From an uncultured Porphyromonadaceae bacterium (lineage in GTDB: Bacteria > Bacteroidota > Bacteroidia > Bacteroidales > Muribaculaceae): a stretch of 59,683 nucleotides of DNA. Made by a program: the position numbers and the translations under genes. Each line of letters opens with the position of its first letter. The stretch's first letter is position 1. Under the pieces are notes generated by a model. The model searched no databases. It worked only from the letters and a program-made list of their open reading frames with translations, and was not told the DNA's origin. This document shows positions 35,616 to 44,800 of this stretch, piece by piece. The stretch is from positions 1 through 59,683 of the forward strand of contig CAMWQB010000005.1 of the NCBI GenBank assembly GCA_947176295.1, read 5' to 3'.

Positions 35616-35634
35616 AGATTTTTAGCTACCTTTG
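35603..35634 (+). promoter_or_regulatory. Promoter of the wza/wzc pair
   Basis: TACCTTTG (35627-35634) with CTTG (35603-35606) 20 nt upstream. The -33 part lies inside the end of the glycosylase gene; the leader to ATG 35706 is about 65 nt. Confidence 0.65.
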
Positions 35635-35705
35635 CGTCGCTAAAAGAAGACGCTCCAAGTCTTTATACGACGAAAATCAATCCTATTATCACATAAACCC
35701 CTGCA

Positions 35706-36551
35706 ATGAAGAAGCTTGCACCATTTATTGCCATAATGTTAGCCATCTGCGTGGCCTCATGTTCCGCGCCCAAGCAGGTTGCCTACATCCAGAAAGTAGA
35801 TGAAATTCCTGTAGAAGTAATTCAGCAAATCCCAGCTCCGACAGACCCCATCCTTATGGCCGGCGATCTGTTGAACATTGATCTGCAAGGTGCTGATCCC
35901 GTGGCCTTGGCACCGTTTAATAAAGGCTCTTATGTCGACGCAGATGGGCGTTTTACTCGTATGTCCTCTTCTAATCAAATCTCCGGAGGAAGCGGAGCTG
36001 AATATAGTACCTTCTATTATCTGGTTGATTCCGAGGGTTATATTGATTTCCCTATGCTTGGGATGATACATGTTGCAGGCATGACAAAGAATCAACTTGC
36101 GCAAGAAATTACAAACGGAGTATATCCACGTTATGTAAAGGAGCGTCCAAGCGTAGATGTACGTCTCATGAACTTCCGTGTAACAATGCTTGGCGCCGTC
36201 CGAACAAATGGACAGATTCAATCAAAAAACGAACGCCTCAATATTCTCGAAGCTATTGCAATGGCGGGCGATCTCGACATTCAGGCTCAACGAACAAACG
36301 TTCTTCTTTATCGTCTAAATGCTGACGGGAAACGTGAATTGCACCGTATTGACCTTACGGACAAAAATCTGTTACTTTCTCCTTTATATAATCTCCAACA
36401 AAACGACATTATTTATATAGAGCCTAACAGTTCCCGAAAAAATAATGCCTGGACACTGAATCCTGCTGTTGGTGCCGTACTTACAGTCGTCGGCGGTTTA
36501 TCATCTATTGCAGGTCTCATAATCGGTATCGTTAACCTCACAAAGCTTTGA
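35706..36551 (+). CDS. wza: Polysaccharide export outer-membrane lipoprotein (Wza type)
   Basis: 281 residues. Lipoprotein signal LAPFIAIMLAICVASC with the lipid Cys at residue 19. A Poly_export (PES) domain follows: DPILMAGDLLNIDLQGADPV and STFYYLVDSEGYIDFPMLGM, then a SLBB domain MTKNQLAQEITNG...VDVRLMNFRVTMLGAV and ILEAIAMAGDLDIQAQRTNV. A C-terminal helix (GAVLTVVGGLSSIAGLIIGI) fits the outer-membrane exit helix of Wza. Forms the capsule or exopolysaccharide exit channel with the kinase that follows 6 nt later. Confidence 0.93.
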   Translation: MKKLAPFIAIMLAICVASCSAPKQVAYIQKVDEIPVEVIQQIPAPTDPILMAGDLLNIDLQGADPVALAPFNKGSYVDADGRFTRMSSSNQISGGSGAEYSTFYYLVDSEGYIDFPMLGMIHVAGMTKNQLAQEITNGVYPRYVKERPSVDVRLMNFRVTMLGAVRTNGQIQSKNERLNILEAIAMAGDLDIQAQRTNVLLYRLNADGKRELHRIDLTDKNLLLSPLYNLQQNDIIYIEPNSSRKNNAWTLNPAVGAVLTVVGGLSSIAGLIIGIVNLTKL

Positions 36552-36557
36552 TTTAAA

Positions 36558-38996
36558 ATGGCAGACGAACGAACAAAAGAAAGTAATACTTCTGTAAAAT
36601 CTGAAGGATTTGAAGAAGGCTTCGATGTGATGGGCCTTCTAATGGACTATCTGTCCCATTGGAAATGGTTTGTCATTTGCGGTGTCATCGCATTAGCTTG
36701 TGCGTATTATCATTACGCAACGATTATACCAACATACTCCGTCAGCGCTTCAATTTATCTCAGTGATGATAAGAATACGACGACGAAGGCAATGGCCATG
36801 ACCGGGTCGCTGGTCGACACTAAAAATTTCATCGACCAAACGGAATTGGAAATCCTCCGAAGCCGCAATTCGGTGATAAAGATTGTCGACTCCCTGAATT
36901 TAGCTTATAGCTATGCTTATAAAGGGCGCTTTCGTAACAGACCTATTTACGGATCCAATCCTGTTCAAATACGTCTTGACTCAGTATCCCTTCAAAATCT
37001 TCGCTCTCCCATTAAAGCTGAGATTGATCGGACCGGAGATAATAAATTCAGCATTAAAATAACGACCTATTATTCAGGCGAGAAAGAAGAAAAGACTTTC
37101 AAAGATGCAAGTTTGCCTTTAGAGGTTGAACTCTCTCAGGGTACACTTACAATTTCTAATACACCCGGAGCAGGAGTATTGAACAATACCCTTTATGCCA
37201 CGGTTAACAACCGCATGGCGGTTGCAAGCCGCATTTCAGGCTCCTTAAATCTTGCATTTAATTATAACGCATACAATATTATTAACATCACTTGTCGTAC
37301 CCCTGTAATCGAAGAAGGTGTTGATATTGTAAATGCCCTTATCGACTTCTATAATCGTCAGATCATCGAGGATAAAAATAAGTCTGCCATTCAGACAGAA
37401 GCATTTATTCTGGATCGACTTGTGATGATTTCAGGGGAACTACGTGATGTTGAAAACAGACTTCAGGAATACCGTCAGAAACATCAGATCGTAGACTTAG
37501 GAGCTCAGGCAAGCATGAATCTCAGTCAGAAAACGAGCTACCAGACAGAACTGACAAATATTGATGCCGAACTCCGGATGCTTGATGACATCGAGCGTAT
37601 GGTATCGACTGCTGATATATATGAGACCCTTCCGTCTGCCGTTTCCGACAACACTATCGGTTCGATGATCGAAGCATATAACCGTAAGGTGATTCAGTTG
37701 AATCGCACATTACAGGGTTCTACACCTGATAATCCTCTTGTTACGAAAATGCAGGAAGATCTGTCGCATGACAAGTATCGTCTTCTTTCAAATATTGCTT
37801 CGACGCGTAAAGTAATCAACACACGCCGCGGCACGATCCAATCTCTTGAGAACAGGAGTGAAGGGCAGCTTTCGTCCTTGCCGCCGATTGACAAGGGGCT
37901 TCAGGAGATTTTCCGCGAACAGCAGGTAAAGGTAAACATTTATACATTCCTTCTCCAGCGTCGTGAGGAAATTGCGCTCCAGAAAACACTTGCCACCAAT
38001 ACCGCACGCCTAATCGACAACCCCGTAGGATCCGGACCGGTTGCTCCCGACCGGAATCAGATTTTGCTGATGGGACTTATCATCGGATTGCTTATACCGG
38101 CAGTAATCATTTTCCTCCGTCGCCTTCTGTTCCCGATTTTCAAAGATCAGGAAGAACTGGAGCGTATTACTTCCGTTCCTATTCTCGGAGAAATATGCCG
38201 TGTTGGAGCATCCAAAGGCTCTGACGAGGTTATCATCGGAGAAAATGTTTCCACCCCGGCAGCAGAACTTTTCCGACTGCTGCGCAACAATATCGGGTTT
38301 ACCAAACACGGCACTGAAAATCAGGTAATCCTCATTACATCAGCCGTATCCGGTGAAGGTAAAACATTCGTGGCTGTAAATCTGGCAATGACTTATGCTT
38401 TAACGGGTAAAAAGACACTTGTAATCGGTCTTGATATCCGTCGGCCGGCGCTGGCGCACAGATTCCATCTCAACAATCAAAGAGGCGTAACGACCTATCT
38501 GTCCGGACAAGAGAAGGACATTAACAAACTCGTTCACCAGTCCACGATCAATCCGAATTTGTACATTCTCCCTGCCGGTCCTGTTGCTCCCAATCCCAAT
38601 GAGTTGCTGATGGCGCCGACAATGGATGAAATGATGAAACAGCTCCGGGAGGAATTCGATTATATCATTATTGACTCGGCTCCTGTGGGCATTGTCTCGG
38701 ATACGTTCCTCATTCTTCGCAATAGCGACCTACAGATATTCGTTACGCGAGCCAACTACTCGTCGAGACGTGGACTTCGCGTTCTGCACCAGGCCATCAA
38801 GCAGGATAAGTTCTCAAAAGTATATATCGTGCTTAACGGTGTGGATATGGGCTCGGGCTCTTATCTCTATCGTCGCTACGGGCAGTATCGTACATATGGC
38901 GCTCAGGGTCGCTCCTATGGATACGGATACAACTCCGAAAAAAACAAATCCGGCCATCACCACCATCACCACAATAGCGAAGAAAAGAAAGATTGA
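36558..38996 (+). CDS. wzc: Wzc-type chain-length regulator and BY-kinase
   Basis: 812 residues. Wzz domain with membrane helices at about 36-55 (WFVICGVIALACAYYHYATI) and about 505-525 (ILLMGLIIGLLIPAVIIFLR); periplasmic coiled coils in between, including DRLVMISGELRDVENRLQEY. The cytoplasmic bacterial tyrosine kinase has Walker A VSGEGKTFVAVNLA, Walker A' LVIGLDIRRPAL and Walker B YIIIDSAPVGIV. The C-terminal Tyr cluster (about 773-792, YLYRRYGQYRTYG...YGYGYN) is the autophosphorylation tail. It ends with a natural run of six His (800-805). It controls polymer length and export with Wza. Confidence 0.94.
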   Translation: MADERTKESNTSVKSEGFEEGFDVMGLLMDYLSHWKWFVICGVIALACAYYHYATIIPTYSVSASIYLSDDKNTTTKAMAMTGSLVDTKNFIDQTELEILRSRNSVIKIVDSLNLAYSYAYKGRFRNRPIYGSNPVQIRLDSVSLQNLRSPIKAEIDRTGDNKFSIKITTYYSGEKEEKTFKDASLPLEVELSQGTLTISNTPGAGVLNNTLYATVNNRMAVASRISGSLNLAFNYNAYNIINITCRTPVIEEGVDIVNALIDFYNRQIIEDKNKSAIQTEAFILDRLVMISGELRDVENRLQEYRQKHQIVDLGAQASMNLSQKTSYQTELTNIDAELRMLDDIERMVSTADIYETLPSAVSDNTIGSMIEAYNRKVIQLNRTLQGSTPDNPLVTKMQEDLSHDKYRLLSNIASTRKVINTRRGTIQSLENRSEGQLSSLPPIDKGLQEIFREQQVKVNIYTFLLQRREEIALQKTLATNTARLIDNPVGSGPVAPDRNQILLMGLIIGLLIPAVIIFLRRLLFPIFKDQEELERITSVPILGEICRVGASKGSDEVIIGENVSTPAAELFRLLRNNIGFTKHGTENQVILITSAVSGEGKTFVAVNLAMTYALTGKKTLVIGLDIRRPALAHRFHLNNQRGVTTYLSGQEKDINKLVHQSTINPNLYILPAGPVAPNPNELLMAPTMDEMMKQLREEFDYIIIDSAPVGIVSDTFLILRNSDLQIFVTRANYSSRRGLRVLHQAIKQDKFSKVYIVLNGVDMGSGSYLYRRYGQYRTYGAQGRSYGYGYNSEKNKSGHHHHHHNSEEKKD

Positions 38997-39037
38997 ACAT
39001 CAATAGGCTGAAGCACAGCTGAAACTGAAACATAGGA

Positions 39038-39084
39038 CTTTCCACCCTCGGGGCCACTACGAGTGGCTCCCGGGGTGGAAAATT
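39038..39084 (+). terminator. Terminator after wzc
   Basis: Long GC-rich hairpin, arms near 39040-39058 and 39062-39080 (TTCCACCC...GGGTGGAA), loop ACG, followed by AATTTATT. It closes the wza-wzc transcript. Confidence 0.85.
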
Positions 39085-39101
39085 TATTCTAAACACTATC
39101 C

Positions 39102-40337
39102 ATGCAAGCATCTGTCGGAAATCCACGCTCAATAGAGATTAAAGATTACAACTACCCTTTGCCTCAGGAACGTATTGCCATACATCCGCTGACCCAACGA
39201 GATGCATGCAAGCTTCTATTCAGAGACGCGGAAGGGAAGATACATGATGATATTTTTTCGGATTTACCGGACTTACTTCCGGGGAACTCGGTGTTGGTCT
39301 ATAACAACACCCGCGTAATAAATGCAAGGCTTAAGTTCCGAAAAGCCTCTGGAGCTCAGATCGAGATTTTTTGCCTCGAACCCACGGATCCATCGAATTA
39401 CGAACAGTCGTTTGCATCGACAAGTGAGTGCTCCTGGAGTTGCCTGATCGGAAACTCGAAAAGATGGAAAGAGGGCCCCTTATCGATGAAGGTATACCTG
39501 CAAGGTGGTAGAGAAATCCTCCTTCAAGCCACCCGAACCGGGCGAAACGGAACTGACGGCTCTCCGGAAGTAAAATTCTCCTGGGATGGAGATGTTTCTT
39601 TCAGCGAAATAATAGGTGCGGCAGGAGAAATACCTATTCCGCCATATCTCAATCGCGCTTCAGAGCATTCCGATAGTTCTGATTATCAGACTATCTTCTC
39701 CCATATAGAAGGCTCCGTAGCTGCGCCAACGGCCGGACTGCACTTTACTGATAAAGTCTTGGAGAGCATAGACAGAAAGGGCATTATCAGACGTGAAGTA
39801 ACACTACATGTGGGGGCCGGAACGTTCCGCCCGGTCAAAGCCGAGAATATCGGCGACCATGAAATGCACAGTGAGTTCATCACCGTGAGCAGAAAGCTGA
39901 TAGCAGAATTGCGTGATTTTCTAAATGAAGGTCGCCCTATTATTGCCGTAGGGACCACGAGTGTACGCACGCTTGAAAGTCTCTACCACATCGGATGTGC
40001 TATCGCAGAAGGAAGACCGTGCGACGAATTGTCTCAATGGTCGCCATACGAATTCCCGTCAAGCCTTTCGCCAGCGGATGCATTGGATGCGATAATCCGT
40101 AGGCTTGATAAAGTGGGTCTCGATACATTGAATGCATACACCCGAATCATCATCGCACCCGGGTATACATATAAAATCGTAAGCGGCATGATAACCAACT
40201 TTCATCAACCGCAATCTACCTTACTGCTCCTTGTGAGTGCATTCATAGGAGAAAGCTGGCGAGACGTATACCGGCACGCATTGGACAATAATTACCGATT
40301 CCTTAGCTACGGGGACGCGTGCCTGTTCATGCGATAG
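39102..40337 (+). CDS. queA: tRNA preQ1(34) S-adenosylmethionine ribosyltransferase-isomerase
   Basis: Transfers the ribosyl part of SAM to preQ1 in tRNA, a late step in queuosine synthesis. 411 residues, in the longer Bacteroidota form. Motifs: DYNYPLPQERIAIHPLTQRD, LPGNSVLVYNNTRVINARL, GEIPIPPYLNRASEHSDSSD, EGSVAAPTAGLHFT, LHVGAGTFRPVKAENIGDHE, MHSEF and AVGTTSVRTLESLY, with GMITNFHQPQSTLLLLVSAF at the end. Other queuosine genes are not in the window. Confidence 0.95.
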   Translation: MQASVGNPRSIEIKDYNYPLPQERIAIHPLTQRDACKLLFRDAEGKIHDDIFSDLPDLLPGNSVLVYNNTRVINARLKFRKASGAQIEIFCLEPTDPSNYEQSFASTSECSWSCLIGNSKRWKEGPLSMKVYLQGGREILLQATRTGRNGTDGSPEVKFSWDGDVSFSEIIGAAGEIPIPPYLNRASEHSDSSDYQTIFSHIEGSVAAPTAGLHFTDKVLESIDRKGIIRREVTLHVGAGTFRPVKAENIGDHEMHSEFITVSRKLIAELRDFLNEGRPIIAVGTTSVRTLESLYHIGCAIAEGRPCDELSQWSPYEFPSSLSPADALDAIIRRLDKVGLDTLNAYTRIIIAPGYTYKIVSGMITNFHQPQSTLLLLVSAFIGESWRDVYRHALDNNYRFLSYGDACLFMR

Positions 40338-40365
40338 ATTAGTCAGACCAATAGCAATTTACGAA

Positions 40366-40731
40366 ATGGACATAGCAATGGTTCGAGACTATTGTCTCAG
40401 CCTCCCCTTAGCAACCGAGGACACTGCATTTGGAGATGATATACTTCTTTTTAGAGTATGCGAAAAGATATTCACATGCATTTCGTTGGAGAGGCCGGAT
40501 TTATTTGTCGTGAAATGCGATCCGGACTACGCTATTGAGCTAAGGGACCGATACCACGAAATAGCACCTGCATGGCATTGGAATAAGAAATATTGGAACG
40601 AAGTGAGCCTGCGTGGAGAACTATCCGAAAATTTCATGCTTAGTCTTATCCGCCATAGCTATGCAGAGGTAGTGAAAAAACTTCCCCGCCGCATCCGCAA
40701 TGAGTATCCGGAAACAGGCATTATAAGCTGA
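40366..40731 (+). CDS. MmcQ/YjbR family protein
   Basis: 121 residues. The CyaY-like fold of the MmcQ/YjbR family is indicated by VRDYCLSLPLATEDTAFGDD, ILLFRVCEKIFTCISLE, LFVVKCDPDYAIELRDRY and WHWNKKYWNEVSLRGEL, ending SYAEVVKKLPRR. It is sometimes called DNA-binding, but the role is unproven. It lies 28 nt after queA and may be read with it. Confidence 0.9.
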   Translation: MDIAMVRDYCLSLPLATEDTAFGDDILLFRVCEKIFTCISLERPDLFVVKCDPDYAIELRDRYHEIAPAWHWNKKYWNEVSLRGELSENFMLSLIRHSYAEVVKKLPRRIRNEYPETGIIS

Positions 40732-40791
40732 GCCCACTTTAAGACCCTCTTATTATGATTGGCCCATATATGAGGAAGCACTAATTTTTTG

Positions 40792-40799
40792 TATCTATG
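40792..40799 (+). promoter_or_regulatory. Possible -7 box before the nuclease-like ORF
   Basis: TATCTATG, one mismatch to TAnnTTTG, 23 nt before ATG 40823, in an AT-rich leader. Confidence 0.35.
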
Positions 40800-40822
40800 T
40801 TAGGATTAATTGAGGATAATGT

Positions 40823-41650
40823 ATGGAAAATAACGGGAATAATAAATCGAGGAAAAAGTCCGGACGAGATGGGTATATATATTTCGGTTGTGTGGGGGGT
40901 GTGTATTTTTTTATTAAGGCTGACGGGGGATTGAAGGATCTTAATCTTGGGCAGCTTCACAATAACATGCCTAAGTATTTATGCACAGATGACTTTGGGC
41001 GTAATACGGGGAGCGGCCAGGCTTTCGAAGATGTTTTTTATAAAATCTGTAAGTCTGCAGGATCGGATATTTGCAAGGTTGAGGAGATGAAAAATGGTGT
41101 AGACTTCTACCTCGATGGAATTCCTTGCCAACTTAAATATGGTCGTTCGGCCAAGAGTGTATTTCAAAAAATGTTCGATAAAAAGACCGGGGAATACCGA
41201 TATCCAGGTCAGACAATAATAACAAATGTTGAAATCGAGGGGGAATTAAGAGAGCTAATTGAACTGAACCAGGACCGATTCAAGGGGGAACAGATAATTA
41301 TAAATCCTGCGGGGACGCCTAAAATAACAAGGAAAAAAGTTGACGAACAATTTCGCCGAGGCTTCGCTTCATTAAAACTTGACGCAAAGGATATTATTAC
41401 TGATTCTGGTTCGCAAAAGAAAATTGCAATCGGGATTTTAGTATCGTTTTGCACAATCATTGGATTGGGCGCGATTGTCGAGTACCGAAAAATTGAAAGT
41501 AGCGAGAAAGCTACGGTCAAAAAGATAGGGAAGGCGGTAAGAATATCGTTCCGAAAGCACTGGAAAAAGGGCTTGGCAGCATCTCTCGCTACTGCCGGGG
41601 TAATATTTTGCAAGCATCTCTATGGTCGTCAGATGCTACGCCCTAAATAA
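40823..41650 (+). CDS. Unfamiliar protein with PD-(D/E)xK-like motif and C-terminal membrane segments
   Basis: 275 residues; I do not recognise the family. The N-terminal 20 residues are basic/polar. A region at 60-110 reads GQAFEDVFYKICKSAG, then NGVDFYLDGIPCQLKYGRSA. The order E69, D94, Q103-x-K105 fits the PD-(D/E)xK nuclease core (helix E, strand D, strand Q/E-x-K). The C-terminal part has a membrane helix (about 200-221, KIAIGILVSFCTIIGLGAIV) and a second hydrophobic stretch (about 249-263) separated by a basic segment. Codon use is AT-richer than the chromosome average and a MITE-like element follows, suggesting acquisition. A membrane-linked nuclease or defence effector is one possibility only. 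Confidence 0.65.
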   Translation: MENNGNNKSRKKSGRDGYIYFGCVGGVYFFIKADGGLKDLNLGQLHNNMPKYLCTDDFGRNTGSGQAFEDVFYKICKSAGSDICKVEEMKNGVDFYLDGIPCQLKYGRSAKSVFQKMFDKKTGEYRYPGQTIITNVEIEGELRELIELNQDRFKGEQIIINPAGTPKITRKKVDEQFRRGFASLKLDAKDIITDSGSQKKIAIGILVSFCTIIGLGAIVEYRKIESSEKATVKKIGKAVRISFRKHWKKGLAASLATAGVIFCKHLYGRQMLRPK

Positions 41651-41730
41651 AGGGAAACTGTGTATGCACGATAATTCCGTAAGAACTTCGCGATTTTCTT
41701 TTCAGGGAGTGAAAATCCGGTCGAAATTTA

Positions 41731-41857
41731 AGGCTGTGTCAAATTTCGGGAGTATAAAATCATCTCATTTATAGGGCTACTAAAGCATTGCTGCTCAGCA
41801 AAACGCGCCTGAGGCACGTCCCTGCAAACGGGTGAATTCCCTAATTTGACACAGCCT
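41731..41857. mobile_element. MITE-like element with 15-bp perfect terminal inverted repeats
   Basis: AGGCTGTGTCAAATT at 41731-41745 is repeated inverted and exact at 41843-41857; just inside, TCGGGA and AGGGA (reverse read) continue the similarity. The length of 127 bp, the absence of coding capacity and the GGCTGTGTCAAA-type ends (as in several transposase families) fit a miniature inverted-repeat element. No clear target duplication is visible. It lies between two convergent genes and could also fold as a terminator. Confidence 0.65.
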
Positions 41858-41887
41858 CCTTGTTGTAGGATAAGTGGTATAAGTGAA

Positions 41888-44800
41888 TTATTTTATGCGG
41901 ATGCGGCAGGCGTGGCCGTCGGAGTGGCGGATGATGTATATGCCGGGGGTGAGACAGGATTCTGCCAAGGGGCCTTCATAGAGAATGACACCCTGCAAAT
42001 TGATTATCTGGACCGACACGGGAGCGTCCACGGCAACTCCTTCCACGCCGCTGCTGAGTTTCACATGGAGCTCGCAGGTGGCTGCCACGCCGCTGCCATC
42101 GGTCGCACGTGCCGTGATTACGGCAAGGCCCTCGGAAACGCATTCTACGAAGCCGTTTTCGTCAACAAGGGCGACGCCTTCGTCGGAGCTTGTCCATTCC
42201 AGAGTTTTGTTATCGGCTATCTCGGGAAGCACGGTTGCCACAAGCTGCACTGTTTCATCCAACCCGAGAGTGAGACTTGCCGGGTCGATTGCAATGCTCT
42301 CGACGGGCACTTCGGGATCCGTATCATTGTCAAGACCGGGTGCAGTCCAGCGCAGATAGGGCTTGCCGACATTGATGTCGGCGCGACGACCCCAAGTAGT
42401 CTCGAAATCAAAGCCGGTGAAAGAGGCCATTCTCGTCATTTCGAAAGAACTCAATGGCGAGCCCATGAGATAGGGATTTGTGCGCTCGGTCCATGAAGAA
42501 GAGACGGGCCCGAAGGCTTCGTCGAGCGAAGTCTTGTCGTAGAAGACGTTCTTGTTCTCGGCATTATAGTCGCCATAGGCAGCCCCACCGGGGATGGCGG
42601 ATACGCCTTCGGCCCACTTCCAGTCGATGGAGCTTTCGCACCACGAATTCGTAAGATGAGTAGGAGAGATGTACGGGTAATTCTGATTGCAAACGATGCC
42701 TCCAAACCGGCCGTAATCCTCCCACTGCACGTCTGTGCGTGCGAAGCAATTTTCGATATCGCCTTTGGTTAAATATACCAGTCCGCCGAATCCTTGCTTC
42801 TTGAGGGAAGCCTCGACAAGGGCATAACATTCGCTGAGAAGTGCCGTCTCACGGACATTCATCTCGCCGACGAGACCACCGACATATCCACCGTCCTGCG
42901 CAGCCCCTGTGATGAGGATTTTGCCTTCAGCGCCGCAGCGGTATACAGTGCCTTTCGAATACCCTACGAGGAGTGCGACTGTGGGATTATCCTGTGTGAA
43001 ACCAACTTCGACAAGAGCATTTTTCAGAACGACATTCTTAATAGAGCCGGCCTGATCGAGAGAGGTGAACATACCGAATGTAGAGCTGCCCATGGTTTCA
43101 TTGATGTATAGGCCGGAGATGGAGTAGCCCTGACCGTCGAATATGCCTGCAAAGCCAAAGGAGCCGTTGCCAATCGGGGAGAAAGGTTTAGGCCGGACAC
43201 TTTGGCCCCATGAATCGAAATCGTCGGAATCGTTGAGCTCGATGTCGTTCCCGAGGCGTATTGTGTAGCCATCGAAATAGGTCTGGTCCACTTCCTGCGA
43301 CTTGCCGTTCACTATATTGGCAAAGGCATAGAGCTGAGCGGGAGTTTTGATGGTGTAAGTCTTGGTGAACCGATTCTTGAAAGGCGTGTAATCAGGGACA
43401 ATCACTTCCTCCCACTTAGCCTCAAGAGCAATTGGGGCTTTTACGCGATTCAGGGCGAAATCGAATACCTTTCCTGTGGCAACATCATACCATCCTCTCA
43501 GAGAAAGGCCATCCGGAATCTGAACATCTGGAGCGACGATGAGACTTCCGGAAATCGCTTTGGTGGAGATGGTGGTTTCGCTGTCGACGACGAACATAAC
43601 ATCGACAGTGGGAGCAAGCCCGGAGAAGGAAGCGAGAGAGCCCTGCGTATATCTCCAAGGCGAAACATCAACGCCGGCCACGGAGGAGGCATAGGTGAGT
43701 TGGTTTACAAATTCCGGGCTCTTCATATAAGCCTCCGTGCGGCCCAGGGAATAATGCTCGTACAGGCCATCTGTGGGGAAGCCTTCGAAGGAGAAGTAGG
43801 AATTTTCCACGACACATTCATTGAAAGGATCGGGAATACGTCCATAGCCATTGGGGATGAACTTGCCTGCAAAGTAGCTTGCTGAGAGGTATATGGGCAT
43901 GTCGCCGACAATGCCTTGTGCAAAGAAAGCACCGCCATGGTCGGAACTCTGAATCTCGGCCGTGGTATAGCAGTTGGTGATATTTGTGCGTCCCCACTGG
44001 CTTCCGGAACCGAGAAGGCCGGATGTAGAGAAACCTTCGATATGTCCGGAGGTCCAACATTCAGAAAAGTTTCGCGTACCGTTGCTGGAGTCGTTCCACA
44101 GAGCTGCAGAACCTGCGAGAATGCCTGCATATCCGGAGTCCATGACAACGAAAGCATCCGTAACTCCAAGGCGCGAGATAGTTGCGCCATCGCCTATCAC
44201 GCCGAAGAAACCTGCATATTTCTTTACATTGTTGTCGAGATACATGTTGCTCACGGAGTGGTATCCACCATCGTAATTGCCGCAGAAACGGAATGAATTT
44301 CCGAAATCCGAAGGAAGGGCGATCGGTGTCCAGAGCTCAGGCATCTCTTCGCCCCACTCTTCCATAGGTGCATTCAGTGCAATATCGGCAGCCTGGAGGA
44401 AATATTGTCCTATGAAATCCCATCCGTGGTTGGTAATGTCGGCAAGATTCACGAGATGCTCTTTTTCAGACACGACGAAAGGGTCTGAAGCCGAGCCTGC
44501 ACCGCCGCCGAAAGGAGAGTCGGAGACTGAAGCGATCACACCCGTGGGCACGGGGTATTGGCCCGGACGATACTGCCATAGACTTGCTCCCATTACGGCG
44601 GCCATGCGGTTGAGCTCACTGACGAATGCCTCCGATTGCATGTAGGCCGTGGTAAGGCCGAACTCATTGGGGAGGGGCAATTCACCATCCTCGGCGGATG
44701 AAATCGTATTGATTCCTGTGGCTGTATCCGAATTGTAGAAGCAGTTGGCCGCCTGCGATGTTTCGCTTATCGAATTTGCAAAACCGCCGATGTGATTTCC

